DNA of 34,462 nt from Candidatus Obscuribacter sp. (lineage in GTDB: Bacteria; Cyanobacteriota; Vampirovibrionia; Obscuribacterales; Obscuribacteraceae). The DNA lies in NCBI GenBank assembly GCA_021772095.1, contig JADYXR010000063.1, positions 1 to 34,462 of the forward strand. Reading direction: 5' to 3'. Positions 6,991 to 14,699 of the stretch are shown piece by piece; the stretch's first letter is position 1; every line of letters starts with the position of its first letter. The notes beneath the pieces were generated by a model. That model was not told the origin of the DNA. It did no database searches and saw only the letters and a list, made by a program, of their open reading frames with translations. Position numbers and translations under genes: made by a program.

Positions 6991-7857
6991 ATGCTGCTTC
7001 GATCGCGTATCCCTGAATTAATGGATGATCCCAGGCTCGACCGCGAGCTTCACGTTGAGGCGCTTCGAGGGCTCGAAGTTCTCAACAAAGTTAGTGGAAG
7101 CGCGCAAATTCTCTGGTCAGAACTAAACAAATTTTCGCTGAGTAAACAGATCGAGCCAATCCTTGAAGTTGATGGCGAAGTAAATGGCGGCACCATAAGC
7201 GATACCACTCCAGAAGGACCGGCGAGTTTAGAAGGACAAAACGACGAACTCCCGGCATCCAGACAATCAATCGCCAAACAAACAATCGCGAAGCGAAGCA
7301 GTCGCTCAAAAGCGGCGGGCGAGAAGATTTCCGTGCTCGACGTCGCCACTGGCAGCGGCGACATACTCCTCGAACTCGCTAAGCTTTCCAAACGAAACGG
7401 GCGTCAGATCGAGTTTACCGGCGCAGATATAAGTCCGACTGCGATTGCGCATGCGGAGCAGAAAGCACAGAAAGCCGGAACACCTGCGCAATTTATTCAG
7501 CGCGACGTGATTAAGGACGGGATTCCAAAAGGTTTTCAGGTCGTCATGACGTCACTGTTCACGCATCATCTCGACCCTGAGGAGGTCATCTTGTTATTCG
7601 AGAGGATGAAGGACAGTGACGCGCAGATGATTCTGATTAACGACCTGGTTCGCAGCGAACTTTCGTATTCGCTCGTTTGGCTTGCCACGCGCCTTTTCAC
7701 CCGCTCACCCGTCGTTCACTTTGATGGTCCCGTTTCAGTTCGCGCCTCATACACGCCTGAAGAGATGCGCAACATGGCTCTGGTAGCCGGACTTGAGAAT
7801 TGTTCGGTCAAATTACATCCGCCCTGTCGACAGTTGTTGGTATGGAGGCGCTCCTGA
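6991..7857 (+). CDS. SAM-dependent methyltransferase of the polyketide operon
   Basis: The 288-residue class I methyltransferase carries the SAM-binding motif I, VLDVATGSGD (about 115-124). An acidic motif follows at ADISPTA and a motif IV-like segment at QVVMTSLFTHHL. The N-terminal RSRIPELMDDPRLD followed by an ALRGLEVLN helix is typical of methyltransferases next to type III polyketide synthases. A stretch of about 60 polar residues (about 55-112) rich in Ser, Lys and Gln is inserted before motif I and looks disordered. The ATG at 6991 is chosen because AAGGAG lies five bases upstream; the frame stays open back to a TTG at 6832. The stop overlaps the next start as TGATG. By analogy with srsB it may O-methylate the phenolic product. 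Confidence 0.88.
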   Translation: MLLRSRIPELMDDPRLDRELHVEALRGLEVLNKVSGSAQILWSELNKFSLSKQIEPILEVDGEVNGGTISDTTPEGPASLEGQNDELPASRQSIAKQTIAKRSSRSKAAGEKISVLDVATGSGDILLELAKLSKRNGRQIEFTGADISPTAIAHAEQKAQKAGTPAQFIQRDVIKDGIPKGFQVVMTSLFTHHLDPEEVILLFERMKDSDAQMILINDLVRSELSYSLVWLATRLFTRSPVVHFDGPVSVRASYTPEEMRNMALVAGLENCSVKLHPPCRQLLVWRRS

Positions 7858-9044
7858 TGTTCACGCGAACGTGGGATTGCGTTGTGATTGGTGCTGGACC
7901 GGCGGGTGCCATGGCGGCTCGTGAGGTTGCGTCTGCGGGACACACTGTTCTTCTCGTAGACAAAAGTTCTTTTCCCCGCTACAAAGTTTGCGGGTGCTGC
8001 GTCAATGGATCCGCTCAAGAGGCGCTTGCTGAGGCGGGTTTATCGCACATACTTCAGAACAACAATGCGGTTAGTTTAGAAAAACTACTTTTATTCGATG
8101 GCAATCGAGCAGCTTCCATTCAACTGCCGCTCGGAGCCAGCATCTCAAGAAGCAGATTTGATGAGGCTCTTATTGAAGCAGCCGTCACATCAGGCGCAAC
8201 TTTTTTACAGAATACAAATGCCAGAGTTTTAAACAAACCGGATCGGTCGACGAAAACACAGAATACAAATTCGCGCGAGGTCAGCCTGGATAGCGCCGAC
8301 TCGAAGCCGGTCGTCGTTGAGTCCGCCATTGTAATTGTCGCCGACGGCTTGTCCGGCAAATCGCTGGATGGTAATGCTGATTTCAAACCGGCACTCGCGA
8401 AGGACTCGAGATTCGGAGCTGGTGTCATTCTCGACGACGGATCTGACTACTACGAACGTGGACGAATCCACATGGCGTGCGGGCCTGGCGGGTACGTCGG
8501 TTTAGTGAGACTAGAGGATAATCGCCTTGATGTCGCCGCAGCATTCGATCAAGCTTTCTCGCGAGAGTCGCATGGACCGGGCAAAGGCGCAGCCAAGTTG
8601 CTGCAAGATTGCGGGCTTCCAGTTCCATCACAGCTACAAGATGCGCAGTGGACGGGAACACAACTATTAACCAGGCGACGTGAACGCATCGGCGCGGAGA
8701 GGCTACTCGTCACTGGCGACGCGTGCGGTTATCCCGAGCCATTTACCGGCGAGGGCATTGCCTGGGCGCTCTGGTCCGGATTGCTCGGCGGACGGCTGGC
8801 GGTTCGCGGTATTCAATCGTGGCATCCAAAACTATTGCGCGAATGGTTTGAAACGAATCAGCGTTTTCGCAGGCAACAGTCGCGAAGTCGGCTGATTGCA
8901 ATCGGTTTGCGCAATAATGCCATTCGTCATTTTATGCTCGACACGCTTTCTCGATACCCAGGCTTGGCATCACCTGTGGTGCAAGTGATCAATCAAGCTC
9001 AGTTTAAATTGCAGGCTAAACCAAGAGTGGAGGCAAGTAGATAA
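7857..9044 (+). CDS. FAD-dependent oxidoreductase of the polyketide operon
   Basis: The 395-residue flavoprotein belongs to the geranylgeranyl reductase / aromatic hydroxylase superfamily. The FAD-binding GxGxxG is VVIGAGPAGAMAA (about 9-21), followed by the acidic strand end LLVDKSSFPR. The cofactor-contact motif GDACGYPEPFTGEGIA lies in the C-terminal half. The segment KVCGCCVNG replaces the usual CGGG-type sequence of the family. Translation is coupled: the ATG at 7857 overlaps the methyltransferase stop (TGATG) and GGAGG lies upstream, inside that gene. The stop overlaps the synthase start as TAATG. By position it corresponds to srsC-type hydroxylases that oxidise polyketide-derived phenols to quinones, though a reductase role cannot be excluded. 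Confidence 0.88.
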   Translation: MFTRTWDCVVIGAGPAGAMAAREVASAGHTVLLVDKSSFPRYKVCGCCVNGSAQEALAEAGLSHILQNNNAVSLEKLLLFDGNRAASIQLPLGASISRSRFDEALIEAAVTSGATFLQNTNARVLNKPDRSTKTQNTNSREVSLDSADSKPVVVESAIVIVADGLSGKSLDGNADFKPALAKDSRFGAGVILDDGSDYYERGRIHMACGPGGYVGLVRLEDNRLDVAAAFDQAFSRESHGPGKGAAKLLQDCGLPVPSQLQDAQWTGTQLLTRRRERIGAERLLVTGDACGYPEPFTGEGIAWALWSGLLGGRLAVRGIQSWHPKLLREWFETNQRFRRQQSRSRLIAIGLRNNAIRHFMLDTLSRYPGLASPVVQVINQAQFKLQAKPRVEASR

Positions 9045-10126
9045 TGGCTGCCATTCTTGGGCTTGCAACAGCGCTTCCCACCGACTCATTCACACAAGAC
9101 GACTTGGTCAAGCATGCAATTTCGATTTCGAGCAGAACGGATCGCGAACAGCAAGTTCTTGAACGCTTGTATCGTCGAACCGAGATACAGAGCCGCAGAA
9201 GCGTTATTGCAAGACTGACCGCGGATCAAAAGGCAATGACCGACTTCTTTCCTGCACCGATCGACTCCAGCGATCGTGGTCCAACGACCGCACAGAGAAT
9301 GGCTTGTTATGACCATCACGCAAAACAGCTGTCCACCGCGTCTTGCCGACAAACGTTAATCGAATCCGGCGTCGCAGCCAAAAGTATCACGCACCTGGTC
9401 ACTGTCTCCTGTACTGGATTCGCCGCACCTGGTTTTGATTTGAATTTGATAAAAGAACTTGGTTTGCCTCGATCCGTTTATCGCACACACATTGGCTTCA
9501 TGGGTTGCCACGGCACGATGAACGCACTTCGCGTCGCGCAGGGATTTGTCGCTGCAAATCCGGAGGCAAACGTTTTATTGTGCGCCACGGAGGTTTGCTC
9601 TATTCACTTCCAATACGGACGTGATCCCGGAGACATCGTTGCCAACTCGCTTTTCGCAGACGGCGCCGCCTCGTTGATAATGAGAAGGTCAGACGGAATT
9701 GCGAATTACGTCGACTCGTTTTCATATGTGGTTTCGGACTCCGAGGATGCGATGGGCTGGCGGATTCAGGACAACGGTTTTGCCATGAGTCTATCTGCAA
9801 AGGTTCCGCAGCTGATTGAAAACGAACTAGAAACATTGATTGGAGAATGGCTGTCGAAGCACGATTTATCCATCAAACAAATTGAAGGTTGGTCGATTCA
9901 TCCAGGCGGTCCCCGAGTTCTCGATGCAGTGGAACGGTCGCTACAATTGCCAGCCGATGCGCTCGGAGACTCAAGGGCAATCCTGTCCGAGTACGGCAAC
10001 ATGTCATCACCGACGGTGCTATTCATTATTCAACGTTTACTGGCGAAACAGAAGAACCGCTTCCCATGCGTCGTCCTGGCGTTTGGACCAGGGCTGACGA
10101 TAGAAGCGGCTCTCCTTCGTTCGTGA
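9044..10126 (+). CDS. Type III polyketide synthase
   Basis: The 360-residue protein is a chalcone-synthase-like homodimeric ketosynthase that extends acyl-CoA starters with malonyl-CoA on a single active site. The catalytic triad is visible: Cys123 in VSCTGFAAPG, His286 in SIHPGGPR, and Asn319 in YGNMSSPT. The usual C-terminal GFGPG-like loop is AFGPGL. The length is normal. Its start overlaps the oxidoreductase stop, so the three genes form one transcript with tight translational coupling. The gene order methyltransferase, oxidoreductase, synthase resembles the srs locus of Streptomyces griseus in content, suggesting an alkylresorcinol or alkylpyrone that is methylated and oxidised into a phenolic lipid or quinone. 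The product itself cannot be predicted from sequence. Confidence 0.95.
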   Translation: MAAILGLATALPTDSFTQDDLVKHAISISSRTDREQQVLERLYRRTEIQSRRSVIARLTADQKAMTDFFPAPIDSSDRGPTTAQRMACYDHHAKQLSTASCRQTLIESGVAAKSITHLVTVSCTGFAAPGFDLNLIKELGLPRSVYRTHIGFMGCHGTMNALRVAQGFVAANPEANVLLCATEVCSIHFQYGRDPGDIVANSLFADGAASLIMRRSDGIANYVDSFSYVVSDSEDAMGWRIQDNGFAMSLSAKVPQLIENELETLIGEWLSKHDLSIKQIEGWSIHPGGPRVLDAVERSLQLPADALGDSRAILSEYGNMSSPTVLFIIQRLLAKQKNRFPCVVLAFGPGLTIEAALLRS

Positions 10127-10135
10127 CGAGAACAA

Positions 10136-10330
10136 TTATCCCGCGACTTTAAAATCGTTCCTCTTCAGTCCAACCGTGCTTGAAGACTCTCGTCTCTTCC
10201 AATTGCTGGAAGAGCCTTTGGTGGGCGCAGTCTTGCCGGCACGATTGTTCTTCGCTCGAAGAAGAATGGGTTGTTCTTTCACATAGTCAAAAACTTTGGT
10301 AAATGCATCAAACTCAGCTTGTACTATCAT
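10136..10330 (-). CDS. Small basic protein, unknown (64 aa)
   Basis: This leftward frame of 64 residues starts MIVQAEFDAFTKVFDYVKEQ and continues with a Lys/Arg/Ser-rich tail ending KRNDFKVAG. The N-terminal third could form an amphipathic helix, and the rest looks disordered. GGAG lies eight bases before the ATG. Its stop is only nine bases from the polyketide synthase stop, converging on it. No opposing frame explains the composition. I recognise no family. Confidence 0.45.
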   Translation of the reverse strand: MIVQAEFDAFTKVFDYVKEQPILLRAKNNRAGKTAPTKGSSSNWKRRESSSTVGLKRNDFKVAG

Positions 10331-10606
10331 CTGCTAATCTCCGTGGGGTGTCTCGAAGTTCGGCTGCTCATTCATATTACGAATTTGGGCGGGCATGTGA
10401 TATGGCGTAAAACGCAGAGCCCTTGCGTTCGAACGCAAAAGTGTAGTGTGAAGAAACACAGATTCTTATTTGAAGAGTTCTAGCGCGGTGCTCGAGAAAG
10501 ACATGAACAGCTAAAGACTGAACAAGTTCAGCTGGACTTAACGAGTCATTTCTGAACTGGACAAACTCTAGCCGAGCAGCCGCGCTCTATAGCTGACGGA
10601 ACAGAT
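10331..10606. other. Intergenic region with a large imperfect inverted repeat
   Basis: No gene is evident. The arms agcgcggtgctcg (10482-10494) and cgagcagccgcgct (10573-10586) pair with one bulge and enclose about 78 nt. Inside lies the 14-bp palindrome ctgaacaagttcag (10518-10531). Downstream of it, gaactgg repeats part of the same sequence. The layout would suit a structured RNA or a complex protein-binding site, but no promoter was found. Confidence 0.4.
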
Positions 10607-11161
10607 CTAGAGCTGTTTAATCACTCGGCACGGATTTCCGACTGCCACCACGCGCGGTGGTATGCTTCGGCTCACTACGCTGCCGGCTCCGATTACCGCT
10701 TCATCACCGATTTCTACGCCGGGCAGGATTATAGCTCCGCCGCCAATCCAAACACTGTTGCCGATTTTGATGGGCGAAGCGAGTTCCAATCCCGAGTTGC
10801 GCGTTGCCGCATCGAGTGGGTGGTGCGCGGTGTAGAACTGAACGTAAGATGCCATCATCACGTTGTTTCCAATCGTGATTTCATTGCAATCAAGGAAGAC
10901 GCAGCCGAAGTTTGCGAAGAAATCGTTTCCGATTTTGATGTTGTCGCCGTAGTCGCAGTGAAACGGCGGTTCAATCGTGATGCGTTCGCCCAGGCTGTGA
11001 AACAGCTTTCCCAACAATGCGCGTCGCGTCGATTCTTCAGTTGGTGCCGAGTCATTGAAAGACTTTACTAATTCACGCGCGACTAAACGGCGCGCCACAA
11101 GGTCTGGATCATCTGCCTTGTATAGAATTCCGGCGATCATTTTCTCGCGCTCAGTTTGCAT
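10607..11161 (-). CDS. Sugar O-acetyltransferase, hexapeptide-repeat (Maa/NodL type)
   Basis: The 184-residue protein is a left-handed beta-helix acetyltransferase of the maltose/galactoside/NodL group, which moves acetyl from acetyl-CoA to sugar hydroxyls. The N-terminal MQTEREKMIAGILYKADDPD is the family's maltose-acetyltransferase helix region. Hexapeptide repeats run from about residue 60 to the end, including IKIGNDFFANFGCVFLD, VWIGGGAIILPGVEIG and AVIGAGSVVSRSIP. The likely catalytic His is in YTAHHPLD. The C-terminal VAVGNPCRVIKQL is typical. The length matches the family. CGGAG precedes the start. It stands apart from neighbouring genes, so the acceptor is unknown. Confidence 0.93.
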   Translation of the reverse strand: MQTEREKMIAGILYKADDPDLVARRLVARELVKSFNDSAPTEESTRRALLGKLFHSLGERITIEPPFHCDYGDNIKIGNDFFANFGCVFLDCNEITIGNNVMMASYVQFYTAHHPLDAATRNSGLELASPIKIGNSVWIGGGAIILPGVEIGDEAVIGAGSVVSRSIPPRVVAVGNPCRVIKQL

Positions 11162-11423
11162 GATAGGCTCCGTTTCACAGTCTCCGCGTACACTATGAAC
11201 TGTCGACGCTCATTGTGAAATGGAGTGTTGCTGGAAAGTTTACTTGCGAGTTGTGCGGGGTGGCGCGCGCCGATTTTTCATCGTTCTCGCACCATGCCAA
11301 GTCGTTCTTGCACGATGCCAGTAACTCCCGCCAGCACAAGACGAGGAAGACTAAGGCTGGATCGATCAAATCATGCCACATCCAGTAGTAGAACAGTTCG
11401 AGGAGCGAAAAGTGGGATGAACA

Positions 11424-11450
11424 GCAGACGCACGAAAATTGTGCGTCTGC
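11424..11450 (-). terminator. Perfect 10-bp hairpin, possible terminator
   Basis: Arms gcagacgcac and gtgcgtctgc pair perfectly around the loop gaaaatt. It lies about 100 bp beyond the stop of the leftward thioredoxin-fusion gene. The downstream minus strand is only moderately T-rich (tgttcatcccactttt), so termination is plausible but not textbook. Confidence 0.45.
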
Positions 11451-11548
11451 CGTTCAAATCCACTTCCGCTTTTGCGACATTCGGCGCTTTCGTCCCACCT
11501 TTTCCTGCTCGGCACGCTCTGCTCTGCTCGGTAGGCTCGGCGATTAGA

Positions 11549-12553
11549 TCACGGAGCGAGATGCGACCTGACGAAGGCTTCCATCGCATCGTGCTCCGTA
11601 AAACCGTCCAGCCGGGCGATCACTTTGCCGCCGCTGACAATCAGAAGAGCCGGACAGTCGGTCGCCTTAAGCCACGAACACGCGTTGGGAGACGCGTCTT
11701 TGTGCAGGCGAACGAAGTGCGCGCGCGAGCCGAGGGTCGCGGCGACCCGCTCGAACACAGGGACTTCAGTGGCGCAGTTGATGCAGCCGCCGGAGACGAG
11801 AACAACGACGGTACCGGTTTGTGAGGCTACCCGGGCGTCGAAGTTGGCGTCGGTAACGAGTGTGACACCTGATGCTGCGGACGGACCACAGATTTCATTG
11901 AGTGCGCCACCGTTATCGATCGGAACGAGCTTGCCACCATCGACGGTGCGCTGTGCTCCGCTCTCCATAGAGGCGTGATGGTTTCCGTGGTGGTCATGCA
12001 GTGCAGCAGGCCAGACGGTCATGATCAGCATAACAAGAGACATCACGAAGTGTGCGCCATCCTGGCCGAACGCCAAAACCGACGGCTTCTTGAAGTCGAG
12101 GGCGATGCGGTAGACGTAGTACGAACCGAACCAGAGCCAGTAAGCGGCGAACGCGACGTCGATCAGCACGTGGTCGATCGGATGGGCGAACATCCACCAC
12201 ATACCGAAGAGCATTCCAGCGTGAGCGAAGTCGAACCACTGCTTGTTGTAAGTGAGCCGGCGCCCGTAGGTGAAGCCACGGACAAGATACCAGCCAGTGC
12301 CGATTGCGAATCCGACGGTCCAGACCAGGCTCGGCAAGGGCAGCCACGACGGAGTCAGGCAAGCAGACATGCCGAGAAGACAGGCGCCGTGCCAGAATTC
12401 GTTCTCGCGATCGTAGTAGCCGTTCACACGCCGAAGGAGACTCGGGTTGAACAGCCGGAAAAGATAAAAGAAAACACCGCTCAGGAAGAGCAGCGAAAGT
12501 GCCGGCGAAACCCACGCAAAACTGAGTGAGTGCGCCATATGTTCATGGTGCAT
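11549..12553 (-). CDS. DUF5134-like membrane domain fused to thioredoxin-like domain
   Basis: The 334-residue protein begins with a membrane part of about five hydrophobic segments (about 10-185). It has His-containing loops (MHHEHMAHS at the start, AHAGMLF, FAHPIDH) and resembles DUF5134. A His-rich linker (HDHHGNHH, about 187-193) follows. The C-terminal domain (about 230-334) is thioredoxin-like with the redox pair Cys257-x-x-Cys260 (GGCINCATEVPVF). The following cis-Pro region TDCPALLIVSGGK is typical of thioredoxins. I chose the ATG at 12553 over one 42 bases upstream because GGAG lies six bases before it. The active site would face the membrane surface, but the side is not certain. A role in redox or metal handling at the membrane is inference. 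Confidence 0.75.
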   Translation of the reverse strand: MHHEHMAHSLSFAWVSPALSLLFLSGVFFYLFRLFNPSLLRRVNGYYDRENEFWHGACLLGMSACLTPSWLPLPSLVWTVGFAIGTGWYLVRGFTYGRRLTYNKQWFDFAHAGMLFGMWWMFAHPIDHVLIDVAFAAYWLWFGSYYVYRIALDFKKPSVLAFGQDGAHFVMSLVMLIMTVWPAALHDHHGNHHASMESGAQRTVDGGKLVPIDNGGALNEICGPSAASGVTLVTDANFDARVASQTGTVVVLVSGGCINCATEVPVFERVAATLGSRAHFVRLHKDASPNACSWLKATDCPALLIVSGGKVIARLDGFTEHDAMEAFVRSHLAP

Positions 12554-12824
12554 GGTTATCTCCATTTCTGGGAGTTGAACAACCGACCTAATCACGCGAG
12601 TGTTTCATCGCATGGCAGTTGAAGACGTCGAGTTGTAATTTTTAAAAAGCGATTGGTAAAGGATTCCGAATGGGGTTATGAACAAAGAGACTCCATAAGC
12701 TAACAAGTCGCCTTTGCTCAAGACGACTTGGAAACCTGCTAAATTGCGGATTTCTCGTTAATGCGCAGCGCAATTTGGCTAACCCAATCTAGCGCAGCCA
12801 CCTAACCCCTTCCCGGGGATAGCC

Positions 12825-13535
12825 TTATTTTGGTGCCAGAATCGAAACTGTGCCTACCACTGGATTCAATTTTTTCATGCTCGCTTTGCTTGACAGTATC
12901 TCACGGTCTCCAAGAAGTTCCTCGGGACAATTCTTTCCTGTTGGTGGCACCAGCTGCAGTGTCGCGCTGATTTTGCCGGATTTCGACTTCAGCGCTGATT
13001 CAAGCTTGCCGCCGTTCCAGGACAAAACATTGCCGCCATAATCCCAATCGAAGCCCGATAATTTGAAGGGCTTGCCGTTCATTTTTTCCAATTCGGCCAA
13101 TGTGGTGCCAACGGTTATATCGTTAGGTAATTTCCAGAGGCTGGGCTGATCGGTGATATAAATTGTCTCTGCCACATCGCGCTTTTTCGCGTTTTTCCAA
13201 ATCAAGGTCGCTCGGCGTTTCGCATCATCAGGATAGATGACTGTGCCATCAGCCGTCTCGCTTTCGACCACTGGAACTGTTTGTCGCTTCACGTTCTTCG
13301 CGCCAAACCTTCCGATCAAAGATTTTTCTGATGTAGTTACTCCTAGCATCATTGAGGCTTTGCCGCCGTCGCGCATCACCAGATACGGTGACTGCTGGGC
13401 TGCGACTTGCGCTGACGCGATCGGTGTGCCGACTACCATGATTCCGCAAACTGAAGCAGCAGCAATAATTTTTCCAATCACATTCACGACCCCATCGAAC
13501 AACCCTTTGACCGATCGGCAGTATACGTTATCCAT
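12825..13535 (-). CDS. Exported protein of unknown function
   Basis: The 236-residue protein has an N-terminal signal peptide: an n-region to about residue 22, a hydrophobic stretch at about 23-36, and a likely cleavage after IASAQ near 43. The mature part is mixed alpha/beta without transmembrane segments. The conserved-looking block TVGTTLAELEKMNGKPFKL followed by FDWDYGGNVLSWNGGKLES is a pattern I associate with an uncharacterised bacterial exported family. Two residues, Cys and Asp, near NCPEELLGDREI may matter, but no catalytic motif is visible. The ribosome binding site is weak. A terminator-quality sequence for the upstream TPR gene lies just before it, so it is probably transcribed alone. 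Confidence 0.7.
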   Translation of the reverse strand: MDNVYCRSVKGLFDGVVNVIGKIIAAASVCGIMVVGTPIASAQVAAQQSPYLVMRDGGKASMMLGVTTSEKSLIGRFGAKNVKRQTVPVVESETADGTVIYPDDAKRRATLIWKNAKKRDVAETIYITDQPSLWKLPNDITVGTTLAELEKMNGKPFKLSGFDWDYGGNVLSWNGGKLESALKSKSGKISATLQLVPPTGKNCPEELLGDREILSSKASMKKLNPVVGTVSILAPK

Positions 13536-13601
13536 TTTCGAGAAGTTGCTTAATCGAAAGCGCTGATTGTCCCCACCGGTTCTCTACGCCGGTTCTCCGC
13601 G

Positions 13602-13642
13602 CCAAACAAAAACCCTCTTCACAGGGATGAGATGAAGAGGGT
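13602..13642 (-). terminator. Intrinsic terminator of the TPR gene
   Basis: The 9-bp stem accctcttc/gaagagggt (13612-13620 with 13634-13642) is followed on the minus strand by TTTTTGTTTGG. It lies about 50 bp past the leftward TPR gene's stop and before the next leftward gene. Confidence 0.85.
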
Positions 13643-13690
13643 CTTTGAGTTGGCTTCAGCCTTGTAATGTGATCGCTTTCACGACCCAAG

Positions 13691-14323
13691 CTACTTGCGC
13701 TGGCGCCGCATGCGCGCAAGATCGTTGCGCGCGATAATGATTTGTGAATCGTCTTCCGAGTAGGTGTTCTGATATGTGGTCACAGAACGCAGATACATCG
13801 CCTCAGCTTTGTCGTTGCTGCCCAACATCTCGTGAATGCGACCCAGTTTGTGCACGACGAACGCGGCTTGTTCGCTGACCTTACCATAGGCCTTTTCTTG
13901 GATAGCGAGGGCTGGTTCCAAATAACCTTTGGCTTGTTCGTAGTTGGAGAGTGTGTAGTTAACGAATGCGAGTTCGATCAATACGGGTGCAACAGCTGGA
14001 TGTTTTTCACCGTACGCTTTCTGAGCGAAGACCAGTGCTTTTTCCAATGTCTCGGCGGCTTTTGAAACTTCGTCGTTACGCAAGTAATGTCTAACAAGCT
14101 TGTTATAGACCTCGATCACCGATTCTTTGTTCGAATTAGTCGACTCGAGTTCGCTGATGCGGCGGATGATTCCAGTTTCGACTTCGACTTCGGCGTCATT
14201 GCCGAGTGATTCGACTGGAATAGTCGTCGTCATCGAGATCATGGCTTCACCAGGTGAAAAATCCAGATCGCTCGCGATTGTCGAGGAGAAGGTGTTGGTG
14301 ACAGTGTATCGAGTTTCGGTCAT
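13691..14323 (-). CDS. Tetratricopeptide-repeat protein
   Basis: The 210-residue cytoplasmic protein has a polar N-terminal part of about 50 residues. Three tandem TPR units of the kinesin-light-chain (TPR_12) kind follow at about 65-105, 108-148 and 150-190. Recognisable consensus pieces are AAETLEKALVFAQKAYGEKH, QAKGYLEPALAIQEKAYG and KAEAMYLRSVTTYQNTYSED. The 42-residue periodicity and the LEKAL-xx-xxKxYGxxH pattern are diagnostic. TPRs bind other proteins, and no catalytic domain is attached. A possible promoter lies at 14482-14509 and a strong terminator at 13602-13642, so the gene looks monocistronic. The partner is unknown. Confidence 0.85.
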   Translation of the reverse strand: MTETRYTVTNTFSSTIASDLDFSPGEAMISMTTTIPVESLGNDAEVEVETGIIRRISELESTNSNKESVIEVYNKLVRHYLRNDEVSKAAETLEKALVFAQKAYGEKHPAVAPVLIELAFVNYTLSNYEQAKGYLEPALAIQEKAYGKVSEQAAFVVHKLGRIHEMLGSNDKAEAMYLRSVTTYQNTYSEDDSQIIIARNDLARMRRQRK

Positions 14324-14481
14324 TGGTTATCCCACCATAAATTGTGAGCCGCTTTCCCTGATACTCGCACCACGCGGCTGCTTAATTAGCCGCTTCAGTC
14401 TGGTTCACTCGTTCGCAAGCACTATATTCGAATGAAGCCAAACGTCTATCAAAAACACAGGCACAAGTATTACTAAGAACC

Positions 14482-14509
14482 ACTTTAAGTTATCTCAATT
14501 AGCTGTCAA
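14482..14509 (-). promoter_or_regulatory. Possible promoter of the TPR gene
   Basis: On the minus strand TTGACA (14504-14509) is followed by a 16-bp spacer and TAAAGT (14482-14487). It would give a leader of about 150 nt before the gene starting at 14323. The rest of the 376-bp gap between the TPR and YbjQ-like genes is A/T-rich and shows nothing else. Confidence 0.4.
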
Positions 14510-14699
14510 GCGCAGAGTTTTTTCACAATTGAATAGTGTTTCAAATCTGGTCACGGACAACGAGACAGGCAGCCACTATCCACGAGAATCCTCAATTCTC
14601 GGCGAAGAAAGAAAAGATATTTAAAGTTCGGTTTGCAATTCAATTGAACCAAACAGCACTGCGATATATCCGCACTCCGCCTGCTGACATCCCGACAAT

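Noticed and set aside
11193..11381. 62-codon minus-strand frame
   Set aside because: It lies upstream of the acetyltransferase start, without a ribosome binding site or recognisable composition.
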